From: Halichondria panicea
Lineage: Eukaryota > Porifera > Demospongiae > Suberitida > Halichondriidae
Assembly (NCBI RefSeq): GCF_963675165.1
Contig: NC_087381.1
Location: 1,488,001 to 1,552,000 of the forward strand
Length of the DNA: 64,000 bases
Direction of reading: 5' to 3'
Part shown: piece after piece, positions 1-9,551 of the stretch
Layout of the letters: every line of letters begins with the position of its first letter
Numbering within the stretch: position 1 is the first letter of the stretch
Translations under genes and position numbers: made by a program
Notes under the pieces: model-generated
The model's input: only the letters and a program-made list of their open reading frames with translations
Database searches by the model: none
What the model was told of the DNA's origin: nothing

Positions 1-1381
1 AACCTTGGTAGCAGTTGACAAACATGTCAAGACGTTGACGTTGAATTTTCAAAACATTGAGATATTTCTGGAACCATTTCATTGGATATACAATCAGAAA
101 CACTATAGGAAGTATTACAACAAAAACTCCGACAAACAAAGCTACTATTGCGTACGGAAGATGGTCATGTCCAAAGTATTCCACTGTGGCATCATAGTAA
201 AGGACATACTTTATAACATATTCTCTGCTGTTCGGCTTCAGTACATACATTGTAGTAAATATTAGCAAATCAACAGTAGTGTTGAGAAATTTTAAGTAGG
301 AGAGTAAAAAGAAGGTAGCAAAAGCATTCACAATCGATCCTTCCATATCCCAGTTTTGACCAACTAAACTGAAAACTTTATGAAAAGGTCTCCACAACCA
401 AACAACTATACGCACATCACGGCTATGCAAACTAATGAGAAAGTAAGTCAGAATAACCAGTACCAATGGATAAAAGGCAATAGCATAATCCAAAGCAAAC
501 ACTTGTATTTGACTAATGTCCATTGCACAAATAGGTGGAATGACGGTACGAAAGAAATCCAAATTCCAGATACCATAAAAGCTACCTAAAGCTTTAGTAA
601 ATTTTTCAATATAAACTAATTTCTTTGAAACAACGGAAAGAAAAGCTCTTGAGGCTATAGGTGAAAAGATTCCTTGGGACAAGCCAATGAACAACTTCAG
701 CAAAGGATAAGTTCCGTTAAATTTAAACAGGACAATGAAGAAAAAGAAGAATGTTAATGGAATGTAAGCAACTGCTATGTACTTGATCCAGTTGTAGGTC
801 ATGTTCTCTCCTGTGCAGTTCATGCATTTCATTTCATATGAGTACAAGAGTGGTGAATATCCCGGTAGACACTTCCCACATAGTGTTGAATCGCGGTTCA
901 TATTTCCACAAGAGTATGAATTAAGATTGTCTGTGTTATTTGGAAGTGGATAAAACACAGTGTCCGTTTTATGTCCGCAACCATACACACATCTTCCTAG
1001 TTGAGTTTCATTGCTCTCACTATCGTAAGTCATACAATAGCAATCTAGAATGGATGTCCTGCTGATTTCAACATCACATAGTACAGAGTGAAGTGGAATG
1101 TTACTACATTCACATTTTCCATTTGTTGAATTACGAAACATCCAAGGATAACAATCCAGGTCATGATCTTCGATCACTGTTGAACCAATAGACTTCTTTG
1201 AGCTGAGATCTTTTATTAAACCAGCTGGTGTCGTTGATGTAATTTCACATGGTATTTGTATCTTTGTCCAGCAAGTATTGTTATCCACTGCTTCAGTGTT
1301 TGCTTCTACTGGTACAGAATTAGCAGTAGCAATCATAAGATGAGAGGAGATTGTTAACATTAGGAGGTAATAGAACTCCAT
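1..1381 (-). CDS. g1: multipass Cys-rich membrane protein, 3' end beyond window
   Basis: Reading the minus strand from the ATG at 1381 gives an open frame of about 460 codons to the window edge. It covers the signal peptide (MEFYYLL...), the whole Cys-rich ectodomain, and the membrane part to about the conserved RQRLDMFVNC segment. The last ~190 residues lie outside the window. I see no stop in the visible part, so it may be functional, but this cannot be settled here. It is the only copy of the array that begins on the minus strand. Its 5' flank (1382-1650) is an inverted match to that of g6 (14100-14361), so this end of the array was inverted or duplicated in inverted orientation. Architecture is described under g5 (9552). 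Function is unknown. Confidence 0.85.
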   Translation of the reverse strand, partial: MEFYYLLMLTISSHLMIATANSVPVEANTEAVDNNTCWTKIQIPCEITSTTPAGLIKDLSSKKSIGSTVIEDHDLDCYPWMFRNSTNGKCECSNIPLHSVLCDVEISRTSILDCYCMTYDSESNETQLGRCVYGCGHKTDTVFYPLPNNTDNLNSYSCGNMNRDSTLCGKCLPGYSPLLYSYEMKCMNCTGENMTYNWIKYIAVAYIPLTFFFFFIVLFKFNGTYPLLKLFIGLSQGIFSPIASRAFLSVVSKKLVYIEKFTKALGSFYGIWNLDFFRTVIPPICAMDISQIQVFALDYAIAFYPLVLVILTYFLISLHSRDVRIVVWLWRPFHKVFSLVGQNWDMEGSIVNAFATFFLLSYLKFLNTTVDLLIFTTMYVLKPNSREYVIKYVLYYDATVEYFGHDHLPYAIVALFVGVFVVILPIVFLIVYPMKWFQKYLNVLKIQRQRLDMFVNCYQG

Positions 1382-1449
1382 ATCTAAATCTTATAACTGA
1401 GGGATCTTGTTCTCTATTCGGTAAGCGTAAGCCTATTTAGTAGAGCACC
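1382..1449 (-). promoter_or_regulatory. Type A 5' flank of g1
   Basis: Read on the minus strand, this is the type A leader: GGTGCTCTACTAAATAGG, then TTACGCTTACCGAATAGAG, then CCCTCAGTTATAAGATTTAG directly before the ATG. The same stretch precedes g4, g6, g11, g16 and g19. Upstream, on the same strand, is a pyrimidine-rich run (tttcactttcatctcc), a possible 3' splice site of a 5'-UTR intron. Conservation is seen; the regulatory role is inferred. Confidence 0.5.
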
Positions 1450-1650
1450 AGCGTTCCACTGGTCAAATGTATTGCTTTGGAGATGAAAGTGAAACAGTAA
1501 ACAATAATAGAATGTTTCATTTATGTATTGCACGGAATTTTAATTATGAATACTCTGTTTTCTTTCGTCTGTATGTCTAGTCAACTGAAATAGTCAATCA
1601 ACTGAAATAGTCAACTTGTGTATATGCATTCAATTAAGCCCAAATAGGAT

Positions 1651-1787
1651 GTTTTCGTGGTTGCTGCTTGCACTGCAGGTAAAGGTAGGCAGGTCCCTTC
1701 CATTCGTGGGTAAAATATTCGTGGTCAGACCGTCAATCACGAAAACCACGAATATTTTGCCCCACGAAAATTACCCGCTATACGGTA
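1651..1787 (-). repeat. Truncated copy of the ~210-bp TA-flanked MITE
   Basis: Matches one half of the elements at 7066 and 12392 in inverse orientation. It has the terminal motif ACCCGCTATACGGTA at the right end and the internal repeated words CACGAATATTTTG. The other terminus is missing. The flank at 1620-1650 matches 14103-14140, where no such element is present. Confidence 0.75.
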
Positions 1788-2247
1788 TATTATATAAAGC
1801 CTCGATCCCAGGCCGAGTTTTCGCTTTTATAACGGTTAGGCGAACAACTAGGCCTGGTACTAGTTGTCTGCGCATGCGTCAGTCGTTGTCAGATTCTGAC
1901 AAATGGATATTCTCGTTCACTTTCGTGACATTTATATTCGTGTACTATCGTGTACTAGAAGTCAGTTCCCGTTTTATCATTATTGGAATCGATTGGAATG
2001 GCTCTTAGCTGAAGCTTCTCTCTTCTCTGAAGCTTATTCTGAAGACTGAACAACAAGGGAAGAGGTATAAAGCTTTGTCAAGCTTGTTAAGGTCAGATAT
2101 TTTTGTGTGGGCCCTATGGCTATGCTATCAAGTCTTGTTCATGTTTGGCAAGATCTACCGGTAGGTAGACTATAGTTTCATCATTAATATGGTGGATCAA
2201 GTGAAGAGTGTGAGAACTTGGTGCTGCCATCATCAGCTCGTCGACAA

Positions 2248-2308
2248 TGACACTATAACCTGTTTAATACATATGTATTACATATGTATTAAACAGGTTA
2301 TAGTGTCA
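2248..2308. repeat. Perfect 28-bp-arm hairpin
   Basis: Positions 2248-2275 and 2281-2308 are exact reverse complements separated by 5 nt (tatta). Each arm starts TGACACTATAACCTG and ends CATATG. It could form a cruciform or a 28-bp RNA stem. It lies inside the 1.15-kb inverted-repeat element and may be a smaller element nested in it. Confidence 0.9.
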
Positions 2309-2729
2309 ACAGTATATAGATCTACACGTATTTAGAATGTCTACTTCTCTGTACAGGAGCAATGGCTAATATCCAGCTATCCCAACAGTGCTCCTCTTGG
2401 CTATACTAACGAACGAGACTGGACAGTTTGAGGTAAAGGTTTAACCATCTTTGGTTTCTTTTAATATTGTCCTATGCTCACAGGACTGGAGTATGACCTG
2501 CTCATTCGAGCGTTGCTGGATAGCTCAGAGACATCAAGAGAATCTACGTTTTCTCAAGCAAAATTTAACTGAGCTACGAGTTGGGGCCTAGAATCAGAGA
2601 AGTCCAGCAGCCTGCTAAATCTTTTTGAAACGTAATTTGAAGGCATTCAATCATCCTGAAGTTGTCCTGGGTCACTGTAATTGTGCTGCAGCACAACTGG
2701 CAACTCCCCAGGCCTTTGTGAAGCAGCTC

Positions 2730-2800
2730 CCTATGTGCACCTTTTGTGTACTCCCTATGTGCATCTTTTGTGTACTCACTCTGTGCATTTTTCTGTGTAC
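2730..2800. repeat. 24-bp tandem repeat, 3 units
   Basis: Three consecutive units of the form CTATGTGCACCTTTTGTGTA, period 24 bp, the third diverged. It is non-coding as far as I can tell and lies inside the 1.15-kb element. Confidence 0.8.
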
Positions 2801-2961
2801 AAATTTCGATTGTTGATTTATTAAATATTTTTGCCAACCACAAATAATTTTATACAATGAAAATTTGACGCATGCGCAGACAACTAGTACCAGGCCCAGT
2901 TGTTCGCCTAACCGTTATAAAAGCGAAAACTCGGCCTGGGATCGAGGCTATTTAAAATGAT

Positions 2962-3226
2962 ATGGAGTTCTATTACCTCCTAATGTTAGCACTCTATTCA
3001 TATCTTATGATTGCTACTGCTAATTCTTCACCAGTAGAAGCATGCAAACACTGAAGCAGTGGATAACAATACTTGCTGGACAAAGATACAAACATCCTGT
3101 GAAACTTTATCAGCTAGTTTATTGAGTTCAGTGAAGGTTATTGGCTCAACGATAATGAAGATCATGACAAGGATTGTTATCCATTTCGTAATCCCAGAAA
3201 TGAAAAATGTGAATGTAGTAGCATTA
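2962..3226 (+). pseudogene. g2: 5' remnant of the array gene
   Basis: Starts with the normal signal-peptide codons (ATGGAGTTCTATTACCTCC) and runs through the DNNTCWTK region. An extra 4 bp (gaagcATGCaaac) shifts the frame at about codon 28. Sequence for residues ~50-90 follows with internal losses, then the gene stops abruptly at about 3226 and passes into intergenic block I. g13 (31175) breaks at the same place into the same block, so both descend from one broken ancestor. The ATG lies only 13 bp beyond the right end of the 1.15-kb element. Confidence 0.85.
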
Positions 3227-4120
3227 GGTGATGTCATTGTATATAAAGAGATGAATAATGGATATGGGTATAATTATAACACCAGAATCACTGTTAAGGA
3301 TGATGTAATCACTGTCAATTCTCACTACCCTGGAATAAGCGGTTGCTGATCTATATCACTGGTACTAGTCACTGCTGTATACACAGGACCATAGATAGCA
3401 GGGGGTGGGGCAATTACGGTCAATTACCCCCCTAGCATTCTAGATAGCATTGCAGGATGCATGATGGATGATCCACTAGTAGCAAAGAAACCTCCCGCAA
3501 TTTCTGCTTTAGTAAATGTAATTTTGCTAACAAACTCTATATAGGTACATGCAGTGGATTGCACAAGCACACTGCATATTATGTTTCCTCTTGTATATTA
3601 AACCTGATATTACGAAGAAGAAAAAAGGGGCCACCGCTGTAAATCTAAGCTATCTACGGACCTATACTGAGTATCTAGATCTATAATGACAGCTAGGCAA
3701 GTATCTTTTACTGATGTTAGTAACTCACATGTCTGTTTGAGTATACAGAAACAAACTTACAAAACGAAAATGAAATTACTGTATCCCCACACAGTAAGTT
3801 AGAAAAAAGCAAACCAACGGATGAGGCTTAAATGTTACTTAAAGCTGTATTTCATTTTTTCCCCTGTTCTCCCTATAATAATTATAGAGTCAACCTACTG
3901 CACTTAGAATATGCAAATTGCAATGATTTTATATCCACATGTAGATCACCTTGCTAGATCTATTATTGAATTAAATTAGCTCCAGTACATATTTTATGGC
4001 TTATATGCAATATCTGAATATAGTCGATTTGAACAACATTATTTGAGTCAGGCTAATAACAATAATTATATACATGTGCTTATTTTAAGCATACACTATA
4101 TATGCTAGGCAAGCCTCTAC
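3227..4120. repeat. Intergenic block I, copy 1
   Basis: About 0.9 kb also present at 19838-20519, 31286-32160 and 34580-35490, with a stub at 53555-53640. Landmarks are GATGTCATTGTATATAAAG, the C-rich stretch with GGCATTCTAGATAGCATTGC, AGAAGAAAAAAGGGGCCACC and CCTATAATAATTATAGAGTC. No ORF is conserved between copies. It follows genes or gene stubs and is usually followed by a type C leader, so it is spacer carried along with the array genes. Confidence 0.8.
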
Positions 4121-4276
4121 TTACCGAACTCTCAGGTGAAATAAACAGAAGTTGATTATTATTTTAATTAAACGTACTGTTTTCAACTTCATTCACGTGT
4201 ATATCATGTGCAGGTGTCGCTATAATTAGTGGATTTACTCCATCAAAATATCAATAGCTATTATTAAGATATAGGC
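4121..4276 (+). promoter_or_regulatory. Type C 5' flank of g3
   Basis: Contains TTACCGAACTCTCAGGTGAA, the TTTTCAACTTCATTCAC word, ATCATGTGCAGGTGTCGC, and a leader ending AAGATATAGGC before the ATG. The same flank precedes g14, g15 and g20. The GAACTNTCANGTGAAATA word is shared with flank types B and D. The role is inferred from conservation between diverged spacers. Confidence 0.5.
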
Positions 4277-6231
4277 ATGGATTTCTTCTATCTTCTAATG
4301 TTAACACTCACTTCACTTCTTATGATTACTACTGCTAATTCTGTACCAGTAGAAGCAAACACTGAAGCAGTGGACAACAATACTTGCTGGACAAAGATAC
4401 AAATACCCTGTGAAACTTTATCAACAACACAAGCTAGTTTAATGAAAGATCTCAGCTCAAAGAAGTCTATTGGTTCAACAGTGATCGAAGATCATGACAT
4501 GGATTGTTATCCGTGGATGTTTCGTAATTCAACAAATGGAAAATGTGAATGTAGTAACATTCCACTTCACTCTGTACTATGTGATGTTGAAATCAGCAGG
4601 ACATCCATTCTTGATTGCTATTGTATGACTTACGATAGTGAGAGCAATGAAACTCAACTAGGAAGATGTGTGTATGGTTGCGGACATAAAACAGACACTG
4701 TCTTTTATACACTTCCAAACAGCACAGACGATCTTAATTCATACTCTTGTGGAAGACTGAACCGCGATTCAACACTGTGTGGGCAGTGTCTACCAGGATA
4801 TTCACCACTCTTGTACTCGTATGAAATGAAATGCATGAACTGCACGGGAGAGAACATGACCTACAACTGGATCAAGTACATAGCAGTTGCTTACATTCCA
4901 TTAACATTTTTCTTTTTCTTTGTCGTAATCTTTAAATTTAACGGAAATTCTCCTTTGCTGAAGTTGTTCATTAGTGTGTCCCAGGGAATCTCTTCACCCA
5001 TAATATAGTGGCAAGAGCTTTTCTTTCAGTTGTTTCAAGGAAAGCTTATATTGAGAATTTCACTAGTGCTTTAGGTAGCTTCTATGGTATCTGGAATTTG
5101 GATTTCTTTCGTACCGTCATTCCACCTATTTGTGCAATGGACATTAGTCAAATACAAGTGTTTGCTTTGGATTATGCTATTGCCTTTTATCCATTGGTAC
5201 TGGTTATTCTGACTTACTTTCTCATTAGTTTGCATAGCCGTGATGTACGTATAGTTGTTTGGTTGTGGAGACCTTTTCATAAGGTTTTCGGTTTAGTTAG
5301 TCAAAGCTGGGATATGGAAGGGTCAATTGTGAATGCTTTTGCTACCTTCTTTTTACTCTCCTACTTAAAGATTCTCAACACTACTACTGATTTGCTAATA
5401 TTTACGAAAATGTATGTACTGAAAGACAACAGCAAAGAATACGCTAAAAAGCATGTACTTTACTATGATGCCACAGTAGAATACTTGGGACAAGAACATC
5501 TTCCGTACGCAATAGTAGCTTTGTTTGTCGGAGTTTTCATTGTAATACTTCCTATAGTGTTTCTGATTGTATATCCAATGAAATGGTTTCAGAAATTTCT
5601 CAATGCTTTGAAAATTCAGCGTCAACGCCTTGACATGTTTGTCAACTGCTACCAAGGTTACTACAAGGACGGAACAAATGGTACCAGAGATTATCAATGG
5701 TTTTCTGTGTCATACTTCATATTTCAGCTGATTATGTTCGTACTATTCACAGTCACGCAAAGTATCTATTGTTTTTCTATTGGAGCGTTATTCACAGTTA
5801 CTCTCATATTTATGCACCTTTCATAACGACCATACAAGGAAGAATTCAAAGTTTACGACATAACAGATGCCTTAATGCTACTAAGTATGAGTGGAGTGTT
5901 CATTATGGCAATCGCAGGAGATGAAGCTGACATCAAAGCTTCTTACTTCAGTACATTTTCTTATTCATTTCTAGCACTCCTTGGAATTATCCCGATAATC
6001 TACTTTCTTGTAGTAACTATTTGGTGGCTCCTGGTAAAGAAACAACTCAAAACTTGGTGCATCAGCAAACTTCGTAGCTTTCGAGCTCAGCCTGAAATCC
6101 CACAAATTGAAGAGTCGTTTTCAGACAGTGATATTCCACACAGGTTGGAAAATCCATCAGATTACTCATCACCAAATACCCCACTGATTTCTGCCACTGG
6201 AAAAGATGCAAAGTATGGCTCCGTTGCTTGA
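4277..6231 (+). pseudogene. g3: array gene with a 5-bp frameshift and a nonsense codon
   Basis: Homologous to g5 along its whole length. Two lesions are visible. Near 5003-5008 about 5 extra bases (ccATAATATAGtggc) shift the frame and create a TAG after residue 243. Near 5826 a TTA-to-TAA change stops the second segment. A third open segment then runs to the normal stop at 6231. The first ~86 codons and the upstream flank are type C (MDFFYLL...). From about 4534 onward, including the 3' flank to about 7390, the sequence is almost identical to g5 and its flank (9812-12711). The gene is therefore a recent mosaic that decayed afterwards. The two lesions are absent from g5. Confidence 0.9.
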
Positions 6232-7065
6232 AGTGTCATTCCAGAGCCATGGTTGTAATGCTAAAGTTGACTGTACGGAAAGTGTAGCTTCCCTTCACAT
6301 ACAAGTATATAGGTGTTTGTGCACAGTGCACAACTATAGTGGTAGAGACAACATGTCATAATTATTAATTTTCCTAGAGCACTACAGTGCAAAACCCTCA
6401 GTGTTAGTCGAGGTTGAATAGCTTTATAAGTGACAGAAAATATAGTTATTGTTACTGCATGAGTCATCGATATAATAATTCAGTATCATATATATAGTTG
6501 ATGTACAATTCTTGCAACTTTATATTGTTCTACTATATTATAGGTAGTCCACCAGTATTGAGTCTTCACATGGAAATAACAGGGCTCCTCCACATGGTAT
6601 ACGTGCATGTATGGAATGTGCTTGGCTAAGATTGACTTAGTCTCATGTACCTCAGATGTAATGTTTTGTTACTACTATAATTTATTGGTCATTTGTTTCG
6701 TGCATATGTATATAGCCTCGTTCGGCCTGGGAACAAGGCTAATGCTAATTAATCTTAAAAAATTGAGATTCTCGTGTGATATCTCCTCTGGTACATGTGT
6801 GCATGGCGAAAACGCGTTCGAAAGTGAATATCATTAAGTACAATGAAAATCTTAGCAGCACTTAGCAGTTTGACATAGCATAATTTGCATACCAGAATCC
6901 GCATAGTAAGACGCTCCATCGCCGCATGTGCTCCTGGTATACGTTAAGAGACTTTTTATGACAAATTGGTTTAGTACCTCGTATATAGTCTGTCTGAACA
7001 TAGTATTAGCAAGATTGTTGAAACTCACCGTCACTGCATATATCAATGGGTTTCATTATATAATA
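6232..7065. other. 3' flank of g3, duplicate of the g5 3' flank
   Basis: No gene seen. Nearly identical to 11505-12391. It includes a short palindromic relic (TAGCCTCGTTCGGCCTGGGA, about 6713) related to the ends of the 1.15-kb element. The two copies differ mainly by small indels, such as in the stretch just before the MITE. Confidence 0.8.
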
Positions 7066-7275
7066 TACCGTATAGTGGGTAATTTTCGTGGGGCAAAATA
7101 TTTGTGGTTTTCGTGATTGACGGTCTGACAACGAATATTTTACCCACGAATGAAGCGACCTTGCCTACCTTTACCTGCAGTGCAAGCAGCAACCACGAAA
7201 ACATTATCTACCAAATGACTAAATACTGCTCAACCACGAATATTTTGTCCTCCAAAAATTACCCGCTAGACGGTA
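7066..7275. mobile_element. ~210-bp MITE flanked by TA, copy 2
   Basis: Ends are TACCGTATAGTGGGTAATTT on the left and the reverse complement of TACCGTCTAGCGGGTAATTT on the right. The interior repeats CACGAATATTTTG and CGTGGTTTTCGTG in both orientations. TA abuts both ends, as for Tc1/mariner-type target sites. It has no coding capacity. It is the same length as the copy at 12392 and lies at the equivalent place, so this pair arose by segmental duplication rather than by two insertions. Confidence 0.85.
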
Positions 7276-7389
7276 TATATAGCATTTTTAAATTAGTGAC
7301 ATCTTGTAATAATTATTAATGGTATACACACAGCGGAATTTTCATGATGGTATTACGCAATGTAGCGTAAGGATATAATTTAGCCCTTA

Positions 7390-7457
7390 GGTGCTCTACT
7401 AAATAGACTTACGCTTACCGAATAGAGAACAAGATCCCTCAGTTATAAGATTTAGAT
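7390..7457 (+). promoter_or_regulatory. Type A 5' flank of g4
   Basis: GGTGCTCTACTAAATAG to the ATG, matching 14294-14361. The left boundary at 7390 is also where homology between the g3 and g5 3' flanks ends, so this is a recombination junction. Confidence 0.5.
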
Positions 7458-8307
7458 ATGGAGTTCTATTACCTCCTAATGTTAACAACCTCCTCTCATC
7501 TTGTGATTGCTACTGCTAATTCTGTACCAGTAGAAGTAAACACTGAAGTAGTGGATAACAATACTTGCTGGACAACGGTACAAATACCCTGTGAAACTTC
7601 ACCAACCACACAAACTGGTTTAAGAAGAAGTATCAGCTCAGAGAAGTTCATTGGCTCAAAGGTAATCGAAGATCGTTACATGGATTGTTATCCATGGATG
7701 TTTCGTAATTCAATAAATGGAAAATGTGAATGTAGTAGCATTCCACATCACTCTGTACTTTGTGATGCTGAAATGGTTTTCTGTGACTTACTTTTTTCTT
7801 CAGCTGATTGTGTTCGTACTATTTACGTTCTCGCAAAGTATCTATTGTTTTTCTATCGCAGTGTTATTCATAATTACCCTCATGTTTATGCAACTCTCAC
7901 TACGACCATACAAGGAAGAATTCAAAGTGTACGACATAACAGATGCCTTCATGCTACTGATTCTTAGTGGAGTGTTCATTATGATAATCGCGGGAGATGA
8001 AGCTGACATCAAAGCTTCCTACTTTAGTCAATTTTCTTATTCATTTCTAGCCCTCATTGCAATTGTCCCGATAATCTACTTTCTTGTAGTAACTATTTGG
8101 TGGCTCTTGGTAAGGAAACAATTCAAAACTTGGTGCATAAACAAACTTCTTAGCTTTCGAGCTCAGCCTGAAACTCCACAAATTGAAGAGTCATTTTCAG
8201 AGAGTGATATTCCACACCGGTTAGAGAATCCATCAGATTACTCATCATCAAATACCTCGCTGATATCTGCCCCAGGAAAAGATTCGAAGTATGGCTCTGT
8301 TGCTTAA
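7458..8307 (+). pseudogene. g4: array gene with a 1.1-kb internal deletion
   Basis: Codons 1-~107 (to the CDAEM segment) are joined directly to the last ~180 codons (from WFSVTYF). Compared with g6, bases equivalent to 14679-15781 (1103 bp) are missing. 1103 is not a multiple of 3, so the 3' part is out of frame. The upstream-frame ORF ends at 7967, while the native C-terminal frame stays open to 8307 because nothing interrupts it. The junction is at about 7771, with only 2 bp of shared sequence (AT). Both flanks match g6, so this is a deletion derivative of a g6-like gene. The product would lack most of the ectodomain and the first membrane segments. Confidence 0.9.
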
Positions 8308-9312
8308 TTGTGCTGTATAGAGCCATGATTGTATGCTGAGTAGTAGATTGTACTGTCTGAAAGTGTAGCTTAAGCCTACACAAATAGGTGTTTGTGTACA
8401 GTGCACAGTATACATGCATAGAGACTATGTTTTTGTGTTCTTAAAAACTATATAGAGCGCAATAAAGTGCAACCCCCTCAGTGTTATTCGGATTCTATTT
8501 TGGTATGGGAACGTATGATGAAATAGTTATGGGTGTGAGCAGCCTCCACTACACACATTGCCTATAGCTATCTATAGTGCTATTAAATGAAGTTATAGGC
8601 TCCAAAAGAGTGTCATGTATAGAGCACGCATACATGCACACAACAATAAAATAATGGATAAAACAATCAACTATAAATATAAAATTATTATACACAAGAG
8701 TACCTGATATGAACTTATTTGTGGACCCACTATATAGCTATATTACAAGTTTTCAGGCCTGGTATAGTATGATGAAAGCACCGCGGGTACTGATACCTCG
8801 GCGGATGAATCAAAGCTACATAACATAAAGCCATAGGTATTGCTAATACACACGTGATACCATTTATCACGACAGAAGAGGTTTAAAGGTAAAGAACCTG
8901 CAGCGTACAAGCTGAGACCCACACATGAGAAGCAAGTGTTGTTGGCTATTTTATACATGCAGTTAACATAATAAATGCAGGTCGCAGGAAAAAAACATGT
9001 ACTATAGTGCACTTGACTTGTGTATACAACCGTTTTGACAACAGCAAAATCGATTAGTTAGTTCCACAACAACATTCTTTTCTACCCTCTTTCTGTCCCG
9101 AGTCCCCAACACTCACTCCTGGCACTGGAATGCTGATATGTGTTACACCGGCCTGTCCGTATCAACATTCTACACATGAAAACAAATTTGATACGACAAA
9201 CAAGTAAACCATAGAAATTATAGTCTATCTACGAACAATCAGTATTAATAGTCCATTTTGAATTTATTTGGGACCACTATCATAAATCTATTTAGCCACG
9301 CTGGTAAAATAT
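8308..9312. other. Spacer g4-g5, duplicated between g6 and g7
   Basis: No gene seen. Matches 16306-17338 along most of its length (for example GCACCGCGGGTACTGATACC at about 8779 and the CTACCCTCTTTCTGTCCCG stretch at about 9083). This supports duplication of a two-gene unit, g4+g5 and g6+g7. Part of the stretch recurs before g9 (22780-23050). Confidence 0.75.
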
Positions 9313-9551
9313 ACTATCCCAAAACGAGCCATAATTATCATAAATGAACTCTCAAGTGAAATACAGACTCTATATTTTCAACTTCATTCCTTACATGCAG
9401 GAGGTGCTTGCTAGTAGATTATTATTTTATAAACTGTATTCAACTTCATTCACAATCTTATCATGTGCAGGTGTCACTATAGTGGACTTACCCCTACTCC
9501 ATGCATGAATGTAGAGAACAATAATTATTATAGTCAGTCTAAGAGATAGAT
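9313..9551 (+). promoter_or_regulatory. Type B 5' flank of g5 with two conserved motifs
   Basis: Motif 1 is ACTATCCCAAAACGAGCC (9313-9330). Motif 2 is GAACTCTCAAGTGAAATAC (from 9346). TTTTCAACTTCATTCC and a TGCAG-GTGTCACTATAG stretch follow, then the leader AGTCTAAGAGATAGAT before the ATG. The same order occurs before g7, and in altered form before g9, g10, g12 and g18. Confidence 0.55.

Larger units (their letters stand above)
1798..2949. mobile_element. 1.15-kb element with 84-bp near-perfect terminal inverted repeats
   Basis: Positions 1798-1881 and 2866-2949 are reverse complements over 84 bp with one mismatch that I could find. Both ends begin AGCCTCGATCCCAGGCCGAG. The interior has no recognisable transposase; its longest ORFs are under 135 codons and look spurious. 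It contains a 61-bp hairpin (2248-2308) and a 3 x 24-bp tandem repeat (2730-2800). Arms this similar indicate a recent non-autonomous DNA transposon. I could not define a clean target-site duplication. Short relatives with the same end motif occur at 6713, 11985, 22188-22677 and 30520. Confidence 0.8.

Noticed and set aside
1360..1372. AGGAGG as a ribosome-binding site
   Set aside because: It is the complement of the Leu codons of the g1 signal peptide, and the genome is eukaryotic.
1616..2008. 130-codon ORF
   Set aside because: It crosses the truncated MITE and the left arm of the 1.15-kb element; no motif.
5697..5924. Plus-frame ORFs of 60-126 codons over the region encoding WFSVSYF (also at 29710, 33737, 36984, 40841, 52690, 59246)
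   Set aside because: Shadow frames of the array gene.
7717..8307. 196-codon ORF as an independent small membrane protein
   Set aside because: It is the out-of-frame C-terminal part of the deleted copy g4, with its start inside the old ectodomain codons.
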